64,000 nt of DNA from Thuidium tamariscinum (lineage: Eukaryota > Streptophyta > Bryopsida > Hypnales > Thuidiaceae): positions 10,604,501 through 10,668,500 of the forward strand of contig OZ019759.1 of the NCBI GenBank assembly GCA_947034885.2. Direction: 5' to 3'. Positions 46,401 through 58,109 of the stretch are shown here, in pieces. The number at the start of each line of letters is the position of its first letter. The first letter of the stretch is position 1. The position numbers were made by a program, and so were the translations under genes. The notes beneath the pieces are model-generated. The model was not told the origin of the DNA, searched no databases, and saw only the letters and a list, made by a program, of their open reading frames with translations.

Positions 46401-47984
46401 GGAATGTAGGATGGAAGACACACTACCTTGAACGCAACTTGTCGACTTGTCCAATAGGAATAGGATCAGCCTTGCAATTTAAAACGGAAGCTATAACAGT
46501 AACTTATGACACAATGCAATTACAGGAGTGAGCAAGCTATTGCGACAAGACATGAAAGAAACAAGGAAGAAAAGACAAGGACTTTTGCTAGACCAAAGGC
46601 AACATGATGGAGACAACCTTGAATGGAGAAGTCTATGATTTATGTCACAAAAAATCTATTAGCACATGAAATAACCTAGAAACCAAATTAAGGCGAAGGT
46701 AGTGCAAGCAAAAATGTCCGTACTCAGAAAATGATGGAAATGCTAGTGCTCAGAAAATATAGTTTGGCTGTCACAATACAGTACCTTAACTACTACATGA
46801 AAATCAACAAAATTTTAGAGTTATACCATCAAGATCACCATGACATAAAAAATTTCAGATGAAGAAAGTGGGTAATAGAATATGAAAAGTGATAGATTGT
46901 AGTACCCAATGGTGGACACATCCTTAGTTATTATGTGTACTTTTCAATACATGTAGTACATTTTGTACTAGTATCAGTACAAAATGTGACACAAAATGTA
47001 CATTGAAACGTTCATTTGCAGGTCTACTACTCTATAGTCAGCTATTATTTTACGTAGTACCATTTTTACTCATATAATCAAAGATGATTGTTTACTAAAG
47101 ATGAATAAGAACTACTATAAGGACTACAAGTACAACATGCAAGTACAAACACTGCAAACAATTCAGTTTTTGAACTAAGTTCTTCTTACAACTCTGAACA
47201 TTGAACCTCAAATACAATAAACCTGAAATTGTAGTGTACAAAATGTTGAAAGCATACAAAGGTACCACCAATATATGAACATTCCCTTCATCCACGGCTA
47301 TCAATACAAAATACCCTAAACCTACTACAAATGTTACAAACACTACAATTTCTGAATTGAATGTATTCCAGGAATTTGGTTTTCTGAACTTCAGTTACCA
47401 TTGGTGAAGTTTGTACTTTTAAAATCATAAAATGGTAGTACAACAGTCTACTGACATTCCTTTCACTCACCACTATCAACGCGAATGCAATTGTCCAAGT
47501 ACAACAGGTACCTGCCATACAAAAGTAGACATGAACTAATATAGAAATATCTGATGTACAAGGAGATGAAGTAACTTACCAGGTGTTTTTACAAGTATGA
47601 CATCCAGAATTTGAACTGCATTCCTACCATTGTACAGAGGGTAAGCACCTGAAATACAAAGTGTCCACTGTACAACCTAAAGGGTATGTTTAAGCTCAAA
47701 CAATATGTTAACTTCTAGAGACTAAAAAACCTTAAGTCCATTGACTAAGATGTATTTTCTATGTACTTGAAGAACCCTAAACCACTTCAATACCTTCAAC
47801 TTTTCATTACAGTTTTTGAGAGGAGTATAGATTAGGATCATTCTACAATAGAGTTGAATCTAATTCAATGCAATGAACAACTACAATGGATATAAGACTA
47901 TAGCATAGTAAGATAATAATCAATGCAGTGGGAAAATTGAAACTTAAGTGAAATGAAACTAATTGGAATTGCATATACAAACCT

Positions 47985-48687
47985 TCACATGTCCTGATTT
48001 ACTGACGCATACAAAAATGTGGAAGCTTCTGATGCCATTGCTCGCTTAAACAAGGCCTCTGTGCTCATGACGACAGTAGTAGCAGACATATATCTAGTAT
48101 TGCAAAATCTTAGATAATACGCAATGTCACCTTGCTTGGACGTCGATGTTTTTGAGACATATCTGTCCGTTGAAGTCACCAAAGAATCAAACTCACAGCT
48201 CACAACGACCAAGGAACTATGTCTAGGACCACACAATGGAAAGTAAGTCATAATGTATTGTTGAACAAGTCTAGAGCTACGAAATGGAAAATAGTCTGTG
48301 ATGCATTGCTGAACAAGTGTGCAGTTACGAAATGGAGGGTTAGACATCGCCATAGAGGAAGTCCAGCAAGTGCACGATTCGGAAACCAGAGAGTGACCAT
48401 AGACTAGAAACAAGTTAATAGTCCAATTTGGAAAACGGAAAACCAAATACTGAAAATGAGATGAGCAACAATCGAAATGAAAAAACACCTCTACACCGCC
48501 TCTTAGCAAACATTAGAGAAAATGAGTTGTTAGAGGCGAAACGGGCGGCAAAGCATTGGCGGCTTCGGATGTCCACGAATTCGTGGTGACCATGCCCATC
48601 AACATTGTAGTCAGTGAATTTGATCCATCCATATGTCACAATTTGAAAGTCAATGGAAAATTCCGTTACGGTGCCTTCCAAGATCAT
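47985..48687 (-). pseudogene. Possible 5' exons of an unknown gene
   Basis: Minus-strand frames 48415-48687 (MILEGTVTEFSIDFQ...GWIKFTDYN) and 47985-48509 could be two exons. The second contains a short internal repeat (LVQQCITDYFPFRSS / LVQQYIMTYFPLCG). It is divergently placed relative to the gene at 48951 with about 260 bp between. No domain is recognised and the frames may be chance. Confidence 0.25.
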
Positions 48688-48950
48688 TCAATTAAGTAAA
48701 ACGGACCAAAAAGTATGGACCAAATTACCAAGAATAACTTTGTACAAACAGTATTTTTTTGTACAAAATGTAGTAGTTATTATTGGTCGGGGAGGGAATA
48801 AACGTACATTGAAACATACTCCTTGTACAAAGAAATTAGCTTTTGGTACAAACGAAATGGTTGCTTGTACAAACTAACGCACAAACTTAATAACTAAAGC
48901 CCTAAAGGCGGGATTGGAAGAAACGAGAGGTTTCTTCTAACGTTTGAAGA

Positions 48951-49381
48951 ATGGCACGATCACCAAAGGAGAACTGGCAGCAAGGGAGGGAATTTTTGCG
49001 GCAATGGTTTGCGGTGTCGTATTGGTTTATATGCGATTGGATTCGCCAAGTCATGGACAAGATCTATAATATATTGGAGTGGACGTTGGTGAGGCAAGAT
49101 ATACTTGTGGCAATGAGTGAGAGACGTCAGTCTGTAGGTGTAAAGTCGAGCGCGGAAGGAGCTTTGGCTAATTGGCGTGGTGGAGTGCACAAGGGTGTTG
49201 TTTAGGAAGATGTAGCATCCACAGGAAGTTTTTATGCAGTGAGGCATGGGCAAACTCCTGGTCTCTACCGTTGTTGGGCCGATTGTGCCCGGGAGGTTTT
49301 GGGATTCAAAGGAGCCAAGTTCAAAAAATTCAAGACATTAAGAGAAGCAAAAGATTTTTTGCATGATACTAAGGAAAGATA
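48951..49381 (+). pseudogene. RNase H1-type hybrid-binding domain (Cauli_VI-like) protein
   Basis: The frame runs from the ATG at 48951 (MARSPKENWQQGREF). After one TAG at 49203-49205 it continues in the same frame to a TAG near 49381. The second half matches the small viroplasmin/RNase H1 N-terminal fold, which binds RNA/DNA hybrids or double-stranded RNA: FYAVRHGQTPGLYRCWADC, then GFKGAKFKKFKTLREAKDFL. No catalytic RNase H part follows, so it would be a stand-alone binding module. The internal TAG precedes GAA GAT and could derive from CAG. The N-terminal half is Trp-rich, may be helical and is unrecognised. Confidence 0.6.
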
Positions 49382-51676
49382 GGATTTTTCTAGGGGATTC
49401 AGAGCTAGGATCAATTGCCGTAAACCCTGAACTAGTTGTGTACCATTCTCTAATATCCTGTTGGTTTAATTTGAGTATATTTTAATTGAGATACCATGTT
49501 GGTATAAATTGAGTTTTTATTAAGTGAGATACCATGTCACCTGGTAGAAATTGAGTTTGTATGAAGTGAGTAGAGTGCTGAGTATTTGTAGCTTTGGAAG
49601 CCAATTTATACACATAGAATTGTGACTTTCAATGCGGATGCAAAAATTGGACTGAAAAACTTCCCCTCTCTTGATAAAATGAAAAATTTATTGAAATAAC
49701 ATGAATCGCAGTAGAATTGAATCAGTGTAAACGTATAACTTGCGTTACCAGATGAACATTTTGCACCATAGCTATGGACAACTATAATCCAGTACATATT
49801 CGTACAAAGAACAATTAATTGTACCAGAAATAGAGAGTAGTCCAAAGAAATAAGCCATTGCAGTTGCCTAATCGTCTTCCTCCCTAAACCAGTGTAAGCC
49901 AACCCTAATTGTAGCGACATTATCTTTGCTTAAATCGTAAGTAACCTCCCCACCTTTACGCCTACCTAGTTTAGGAATCATTGCGAATTTGCTGTGCACA
50001 ACAAGATGTGCATCAATGTAAGTTGGTTGAGAATTGCTGAGGAATACATAACCATTGTTCCACTTTTGATAGTAAGTGCCTCGCACGATGAAGTCACCAG
50101 ATTCAAACTTAGGGTGTGAGCCCTTGAGATGGCACTCAGGACTCTGGGTCCATTTTTCACGATTAAATAGCGAAAATTAGCTAAAATATACAAGAAAAGG
50201 ACATAAAAAGAATGTTGAAGGAGTTTTGGTGTCAGTCTATGCCAAAATGGTGGAAAACCAACTTAGAAGGTGGAAAATTCCTAATTCTAGGAATTTGAAT
50301 CATTCTAAGTCTCCAAAGTAAGTTTGTGTGAAGATTTAGTAGTTCCGAGAAAAATGAGGAATCGAGAGTTAGTCAGTCCTAATGTCTGTCTGTGCAAAAT
50401 CAACCTTTTAAGGATGCACATGACATACTGACTAAGCCAAAAGAGTCTACTACGAACTTAGAAGATTTATCAAGGCTCAAATTCAATTTTGGAACAAATT
50501 TAATTTAAAAGTAAAACAATTACAAATGACCTGGAGAATTAGAGTTTCACAAGATGAGAGATGGATGATTGGAGATTGAAGACTACAGAAAGGTGTTCCA
50601 AGAGTAGGAGCATGCCAGGAGCGAATAAGAATCAAACAATTGTCCAAGATTCCCGGGCATCGGGAATTAAATTGTCCAATTGGACAAAGTAATTCCAAAT
50701 TACTAAAATTAGAAAGGTCCAAGGTCGCGTGGGACTTACACTAAGAATATAGGAGTTCCCTAGATGTTACCCAATTTATTTTGGATTTTTCCGAAATTCC
50801 ATGTTGACTCCATAGGAAGTCAACCACACATAGAATTGTTCGTAAATTCCTAGAAATTACGTATGATGCGGTAAAATCTCACTAAAAATTAGGATAGGTT
50901 TTTGTGTGCTTAATAAGCGCCAAGTCAAGTTTGAAGACATTTCGACATTCCCAACTACCAGAACCAGCATCGACATCGAATTTCAATGGAATTTAGAAAT
51001 TGGCGGCGGTTTGACCAACCTATCAGGAACGAATGATGTCCGATTGTCGCAAATAAGGAGTCATTCCTTACTCTCACGGACATTCCTAACAACCCTGGCC
51101 TGACAGATTCATCAAAATGAGCAAATCCTAAAAGTTAGATTTTTTGACTTTTAATTGGAGTTACCGTAATTCCAATTTTGGCGCGCAAACGGCCTAGGAG
51201 TGAGGGGTAAGGGGTCCCTTAGGCTAATTGGGGTCTTTTGAAGACAATGGCATAGATGGTTTTCCGTTTCGAGTTGTTCCCTAAAAGATAAAGAGGGTCA
51301 GCTCTTAGTTTGACTTTTTAATCGTTAATTGCGGTTAATTAAGAGTGATTTTGGAAATATCTCTTGGAAAATCAAAGATTGGATTTGGTCAAGATCTCTT
51401 TCTTGCGTAAAAATCCATCTTTGGGCTAAAAAAAGATAATTTTCAAAATGACTTTTGGTTAATTTGCAAAATATCTACGTAAATTAGGGTTAATTCCAAA
51501 ATATTTTGGGTTAAGATCTTGGATTTGATTTGGCCAAGATTTCATTAGCCAAATAGGGATGTTTTTAGAAATTTCCACCATTAAACAAGTATTATTTTGG
51601 AATTACATTAGGGTAGTTTAGGATAGAAAATAACAAAGTGTTTTCACCGGCAATTACCGGGAGGGGCCCAGCCACG

Positions 51677-51690
51677 GGTATATAAGGGCC
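51677..51690 (+). promoter_or_regulatory. TATA-box-like motif
   Basis: GGGTATATAAGGGC is followed by a C-run and, about 170 bp later, an AATAAA-type signal (TTTAATAAACTC at about 51845). Such an arrangement is typical of an LTR's U3-R-U5, but a partner LTR was not found. Confidence 0.3.
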
Positions 51691-52439
51691 CCCCTCGAGG
51701 TTGCTAGTACCCTTATTTCTTGCACCGACACTTCATTCTTCTCTTTTATTTGTGCCACCAGCGTGGTCGGGGCACTACTTGGACCAAAGATTTTGGCCAA
51801 GTTTTTAGTGTGTTTTGTTTGAATTTTGAGGGCTTAGGGCCCCTTTAATAAACTCTCATCTTCCATTCCGGTATTAAGAGGTTAAGCCTCAACTCTTGTT
51901 GACTACTAGTTCGTGGAAATTTCAAGCATCGAGTACCAAAGTTCGGTTTAAACACTGTCATGTGTACCCCCTTTGGTGGCAAAATCTTGAAATACTAAGA
52001 AATTTTAAGAATTTAAAGTGAAAGTTCGGTTAAACACTGTCATGTATACCTCCTTTTGCGAATAAAACTCTTAAAATACCATCCGATAAATTCCCTACGG
52101 TGAAGCTTTGAACTTAATTGCATCACAATAAAAGCCACTAGGGAAACAAGCCTATTTATCATTCCAAAACCACGTCACGGATTTGGATAAACGGGAATAA
52201 AGATAATCCCCAAAACCATCAAGAATCTAGAAGAGTGGAGGAAGTATAAAACCAACCACTCCTCGGTGGTTCTCATTTGTGTTCAACCCATTCTTGCCTT
52301 GGAAAGACAACTGACGATATTTTAAATTGGTAGAGTGTTAACCTTAGTCATTAGAATCTTAATTTCACTTTTACCCAAAATCCCAAAAATTAGTTATTTA
52401 GTTTAGTTTGTTTTCTTTTTTAGGTTTTGTTTTAGTTTA

Positions 52440-52625
52440 GATTATAAGACCAAAAATTCAATTTAGAATATAAGACCAAAAATTCAGTTTAGATTATAGG
52501 ACCAAAAATTCAGCCCAGGTCGGACTCGAAGGCGAACAGACCAGCAGTCAGGGCTCAAGGCGGTTGGACCCAGCAATTAGGGCTCGAAGGCAGACGAACC
52601 AGCAGTGAGGGCTCAAGGCGGGCGG
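52440..52625. repeat. Two adjacent minisatellites (26 bp and 29 bp)
   Basis: Three 26-bp units around AAGACCAAAAATTCA (52440-52513) are followed by four 29-bp GC-rich units starting at 52522. Those units alternate GGGCTCAAGGCGG and GGACTCGAAGGCG types. Adjacent units differ by substitutions. Confidence 0.7.
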
Positions 52626-53541
52626 ACCCTCGTAGCCACTCACGCCCTGCCACGTGGCGGCCGCGACGATGAGGTGACTGAGGGAGCCAGGCTCCGATCA
52701 CAGCAGGCAAGCTTTGAGGGAGCCAGGCCGGGGCAAAGGCCGGTCCAGGGACTGAGTAGGAGCTCGGGAAGGGAGTCCAGGCCATTCTCTCAAATTTTGG
52801 GAATCTTAAAACACAATCTACTACAACTCAAGTGAGTAACCATCACTAACACTTCTCTCCCACTTTTGACATTGCAACTATTAGATTTTTGACAAAAAGC
52901 AAAAGAGTTTCAAGGGAAAATCAAAGCTCATAATTTTGGTTATTCATCAAAAATCTAATATTTACAAAATTCGTCAACCACCATTAATCAAGTCTCATCA
53001 CTCATCCTCCATAGCCAACTCTTGTTGCAAAAACTCAAAATACAAGAGTGAGATGCCCAGAGAGATTAAGAGAGAACCAAGGTTGATCACCCACATGAAG
53101 GATTTAACAATAAACAATTAATATTTGAAAGAACATTACTATTGAATTAGGATCTTTGACCTTTGAAATTTAAAACTAATATCCAAGGAATCTCACTAGA
53201 GATTTGGTTCTTGTTCTTTAGGAATGTTCTTTGTTCTTTTGTAGTTAGTTATTAATCCCTAAGCGCTCAAATGACCATTTTCTGGTCGCTGCCTAACTTC
53301 GGGCAGAATTTTCGGGCAAAAAAAAAACTTTTTTCAAATTTTTTTTTTTTCAGTTTTGAAAAAATTGGGTTTTCTTTCAACATTGACATTCAAAACTAAG
53401 ATCAGTACGGTCAAACAAAAGTTATAGCAAGAAAAAGGAGAAATAGTACAAAGTGTCTAAAATTGCTTAGTGTTGAAAAACTTACTATTTGGGGGAAGTA
53501 CTAATGCTCTCATTAGTAAATATTTTTTATTTTCTTACAAG

Positions 53542-54119
53542 TCAATAAAAACCACAATTTTGACCAATCAAAAAAAATTTCAAATCATAAAAATAGAAAT
53601 TGTATTTTTGGTGAATTTTTGAAGTTATATCTTCAAAATTCATTTGAAGAGAATCTATAAATATTTTTTAAATTTTGATCATATGTATACTTTCTAATTT
53701 TTGTGCTTTACATTATCTTCTTTGATGATAACTTCAAAAAAGTTGTAAAGCTTATATTTTATAATACATTTGGATTTTGTCTTAATCCCTTGGGCTTTTA
53801 GAGGTTGAGTATTTTTCATTTTTCTATAAATCAATAAAAAACACAATTTTGACCAATCAAAAAAAATTTCAAATCCTAAAAATAGAAATTGTATTTTTGG
53901 TGAATTTTTGAAGTTATATCTTCAAAATTCATTTAAAAATAATCTAAAAACATTTTTTAAATTTTGACTATGTGGATACTTTCTACTTTTTGTGCTTTAC
54001 ATTATCTTCTTTGATACTAACTTCAAAAAAGTTGTAATGCTTATATTTTATAACACATTGTGTTTTGTCCTAACCCCTTGGGCTTTTAGGGGTTAATTAG
54101 ATTCCTAGAAGCTTTGGAT
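53542..54119. repeat. Tandem duplication, 289-bp period
   Basis: Two units start with TCAATAAAAA(A/C)CACAATTTTG at 53542 and 53831. They are highly similar down to the shared CCTTGGGCTTTTAG ends. The region is AT-rich and non-coding. Confidence 0.75.
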
Positions 54120-54170
54120 TTTGTTGGTTTTGTTTTATTAGGCCTAATAAGCCAAAAAGAAACAAACAAA

Positions 54171-54400
54171 TTGACAACCAATTTCTTTTAAAATTAACGC
54201 CAATTCAAAAATTAATTAGATTTGAAAAGATTTAATGATAATTTTTTATTTAAAATATTTTAATAAGACAAAAGGAAAGGGACAAATTGACAACTAATTT
54301 CTTAAGGAATTAACGTAATTTCAAAAATTAATTAGATTTGAAAAGATTTGACGATAATTTCCAATTCAAAATAATTAAATTCAACTTGAATTAATTTAGA
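54171..54400. repeat. Tandem duplication, 116-bp period
   Basis: TTGACAAC at 54171 and again at 54287 are each followed by AATTTCTT and AAAAATTAATTAGATTTG, with the second copy diverged. Confidence 0.6.
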
Positions 54401-57400
54401 TTTTTAATATTAATTTAGAACCAAAAGAAAAACTAAAACAACAAATAACTAACCATTAAAATTCCATTGATTTCTTTAGGATAGAGTATTTACTAAGGAC
54501 TTAACCAAATAGGTAGACTAAGTTGAATTGCAATATTTTCTAATTACCGGGAATTTAGGAATTAAAAGAATTACACAATTAAATTAGCCCTATATAACCT
54601 TTAGTTTTTTTTTAATCAGGATAGATTTAATTGACCAACAACGTGAGAATTACTATGGATTAGATAGGGAGCCAGGATGATTTTGATGGCGAGGTCGTAG
54701 GAGAATATCTTCACATGATGATGTTTGACGACGGGACTATGGAAATTTACGCAGAAGAGGTAAATCGATCTCATTTGATTTTTATTCTCATTGTTTTGTT
54801 ACTAAGTTTCTTTTTACCGAATGCTTGGAACTAGGAGTAGGTACGATTTCAATTAACAATTCGATTAGAATAGAAAAGATTAGTTAGATCCCAAATAAAA
54901 TTAGGAACATTTACCACGAAGGATTGAATTAACAACGAACCGGGTAGTAAAATTGATACTTATAAGACGTGACTAAAAGAGTTCATTGCTTGGAAGGCTC
55001 TCTTTGAACACCCAACTAGAGAGAAAACTCAATTAGACACAGGACCCGTGTGATAAGCTTCTAGCTCGAGGGTGGAGTTAGAAGAACTCACACAAGGCTC
55101 CATGCACATTTGAACCCATGGTCAACCTCATATTTTCCCCTTGTACACTACAAAATATAGAACTCTACTCCCTCGACATTGCCTTCCATGGCAGGGATAG
55201 CGAAGTTGTCACCTGGTCGTATAAGATCACCAAAACCCTCGCCTTCTACATCTTCCTCCCAATCCTCATCGTCTGGGATGTCATGGTCTATCATGTGGTC
55301 AGCAACTTCTTGGAGATTGTGTGGTTTCAGCTTCACCAAATCCCAATTTTCAACATGGGACTTATTTAAGAAATTTATAAAGTTGTTGTCGAGACAATAG
55401 GCACAAAAGCAGGAGAGTTTGTGAACAAACAGTTGCGTTGGATCTGCAACAGAAAAAGAGTAGATCAAATGCAAAGCCTGGGAACCTTGAACAGTTTCAC
55501 ATAGATACCCATGTTCCCTCATACAATCCTTGGGGATCTCCCAAAAATATCTAAATACTTCCTTGATGCCTGTCTTCTCAAAATTCGTGTCAACCATCCC
55601 TCCCATGGTTTCATTCAAGAATGACACCGCATCATGTGCATTCTGCATCCTCCTCCATGTGTTGTGTAGTTGGGACTGCCTCAAAGCACGCTTTACAACA
55701 ACACCAGCTCCATCCCTTTCTCCCTGACCATGACCTGTTCCAAAAAAGTTCTAGTTCATAGTACAACCATTTGTCATGCTAGGATATCTGGCTACAAAAT
55801 AAAACGATCGAGCACCCTTAAACTATCCTGCGCAACCATCGGACCACACTATGTGGTGAGTCAGTCGAATTCCTGCAAATGACAAACTATAGTATGTGAG
55901 TTGTAGGTGTATAGTAGACACTCAGTACAATATGTATCATATATAGCTACAAAACACAGAAACATTGTAATTAGGGAGTTTGGATTCTTTGTGCCACCCA
56001 AGTAATAAAGTCTCATAAGACCTAGGCATGTAGTTAGAATGAGAAAGTGAGGCAAGACATACAAAACTAAGGGAAATGGAATGCAAACCTTGAGAATCTA
56101 GCCATCGCCAATGTTGCATCAAGCAATGCTGAACAAAAAGGGAATCATGCTTTTCATCGTCAGTTATGTAGAAATGAGATTCCTTTACTATGGCTCCTTC
56201 TGGTTTAAACCGATACGTGATGTGCACGAGGATACTAATCTGCGTTGAGCACCAATACATGCTCTGGATCTGGTTTTGAATCTCAAAAGTGTAGTTTTCG
56301 GCAAAATCAATATGTGAAAAAATCACATCTTTGCCTAAACTCCACATAGAACGCTTGCATTGGTCGTCCTGCCACCTTGCAATAAAGTTGTGCTTCACAA
56401 ACTTGGGAAGTTTTAACTTCAAGTATTCAAAAAACATGTGGAGAGGTCTCCTTGTATACCTCAACGATCCTCTTACGAGGCTTTCCATCCCGCTTCAACC
56501 CAATCACTTCATTCTCGAAGCACTTCCAAGTGACATTTGAAGACGATGATGACTCAAGAGGGCAAATTTGAAGCTTTGAAATACCGCAGTCTGCACACGT
56601 ATCCATGACACATTGCAAAGCGTGCCACTCTTTGTTCTTAGGCTTAGGGCAAACAATATCTTGACAAAGGACTGTTGTACCTGCATATGTCTTCAGATAT
56701 GCTTTACACTGTGCTTCCAATTGAAAGAGGCACACATCACACGTACATTGACAATTCTCTGAAAAGCGAATTCCCTTTGAGCCATCCCAAATCTGATTGA
56801 ACCCCTCCCTGAGCATATCGATCTCCACATGATATCTACAGCAGCAAATGTTCCTCTCGTTGCATGCTTTAACAAAGTAAGGCTTCAATTTCTCAAAGGC
56901 TCTGTGCTTGATTGGCACGTCTGGGTGTGCCACCTTGAACTCATGGTAGAATGCGACCTACAACATTTTATGAAAAATCAGAAGTAGTAATTCGAAGAGG
57001 TAATGAAAAGTCCTCACAAATCCCATACACAACATACCTTAGGCCCTTATACCTAGTAGTCCAAGTAGATCAGCAGAGAGCACCCAAGACAAATTCAATG
57101 AATATGAACATCAAACAGTGTACATCACCCGGCAGCGAAGACTTTCTGAATACTCGACCGTGACACTCACGGTACTTTTTGTACAAGATGCACAATTATA
57201 AGTAGAGAATGTATCTAAAGGTTGTACTGTGGAATACACAATCATATTATCAGAGAGCTAGAGAACATATTGCCTAGAATTTTTGATTTGATAACATGCT
57301 TGGACACTTCAATAGAATTAATTTGTACCTGACTTTTGAGCAAATAGTGAGTGCAAAGTTTTTTGTATGTTTTCGGACCTATCCACTTCTATACAATTTC

Positions 57401-58109
57401 CTTCCTGTTGGGGCTTACACGGGTCTCTTTCGTCCACCACTTTGTAACGAGGTCTTTAATCTTGTCAGATAGTCTCGGCCTCTTCCTACGTCTTGCAAGT
57501 GCAAACAGCATTCCAAGCATACATACACTACTTCAGCGGGTGATAGCCACCCTCAAATTGGCTGGGTGAATTTTTAGAACCCGAGACAAAGCTTTTGTGC
57601 TTGTCACACTGGTAGAAATAGCAGCGTCTAAGAGAACAGCTTTCCTAGCAAGCATGTCTGTTGACTGAACTCCCTTCACAACTTCCAACTCCTGCTGGTA
57701 GTTTTTGAGGAATTCAAATTGAATTTTTGCATCCTGTCCACGAGGATAATATGGAGGAAGAAATAGACAAATACGTTCATCCTCTAATAATCGCTCTATA
57801 ATCTTGAATCTAGAAGATGCATCAGGACAACCTTGCATCTTCATTACGAAAAAATCTACAATTTTGGACAAAACCACACCAAGTTCTCGTGGAGACATAT
57901 CCCTTCCAACCTCCAAATCATCGGACACAACAAGCGACCTAGCTGCATCATCTCTCTCCTTCAACAATTGTCTCTGTTTTCGTTGCCTCTTTGCCTCCCC
58001 TTCTCTCAAACTCTCCCTCAACACATTGTGATCCTCTGCCCTTCCACGAGGTCCCTTCCTCTTAAACCCAACAAGTTGTTCTCCAAGTCTTTTATTTGCC
58101 ATTCAATGA

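Larger units (their letters stand above)
50142..55091 (-). other. 4.95-kb intron of the transposase-like gene
   Basis: A GT-AG intron (donor GTGAGT at 55091, acceptor ..CAGAG at 50142) whose removal joins two coding exons in phase. It holds no recognisable gene. It has a TATA-like box near 51677 (GGGTATATAAGGG) followed by a GC-richer leader-like stretch, several tandem repeats (52440-52625, 53542-54119, 54171-54400) and AT-rich sequence. It may contain a decayed retroelement, but I could not find LTR pairs. Confidence 0.5.
49868..58102 (-). pseudogene. Transposase-like gene with four exons, decayed
   Basis: Exons on the minus strand at 58102-57329, 56957-56089, 55872-55092 and 50141-49868 have consistent GT-AG sites and phases. 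Exon 1 (MANKRLGEQLVGFKRKG) has a basic charged region. Exon 2 has a Cys-rich segment (RNICCCRYHVE, CTCDVC, CADCG) and then FVKHNFIARWQDDQ and HIDFAENYTFE. Exon 3 begins ...HHIVWSDGCAG and later has an acidic tail. Exon 4 has a small domain (RGTYYQKWNNGYVFLSNS). The spaced acidic motifs DFAENY and WSDG suggest a DDE-type transposase fold, of a kind also found as single genes in animals and non-seed plants. This is from memory and no superfamily is asserted. Breaks are TGA at 57533, TAGs at 57389, 55823, 55751 and 55148, and an A6/T6 homopolymer frameshift at 56429-56434. Confidence 0.6.

Noticed and set aside
50142..55091. Insertion of a transposon splitting the transposase-like gene
   Set aside because: The borders are better explained as a normal intron, since a GTGAGT donor and an AG acceptor join the exons in phase, and no clean duplication is present.
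55145..55157. CACTACAAAA, a possible CACTA terminus
   Set aside because: It lies in the coding exon of the transposase-like gene with no partner inverted end or 3-bp duplication nearby.
57833..58109. N-terminal part of the long plus-strand ORF before the RING-H2 gene
   Set aside because: It is antisense to exon 1 of the transposase-like gene. The RING protein more likely starts at 58110 or at about 58479.
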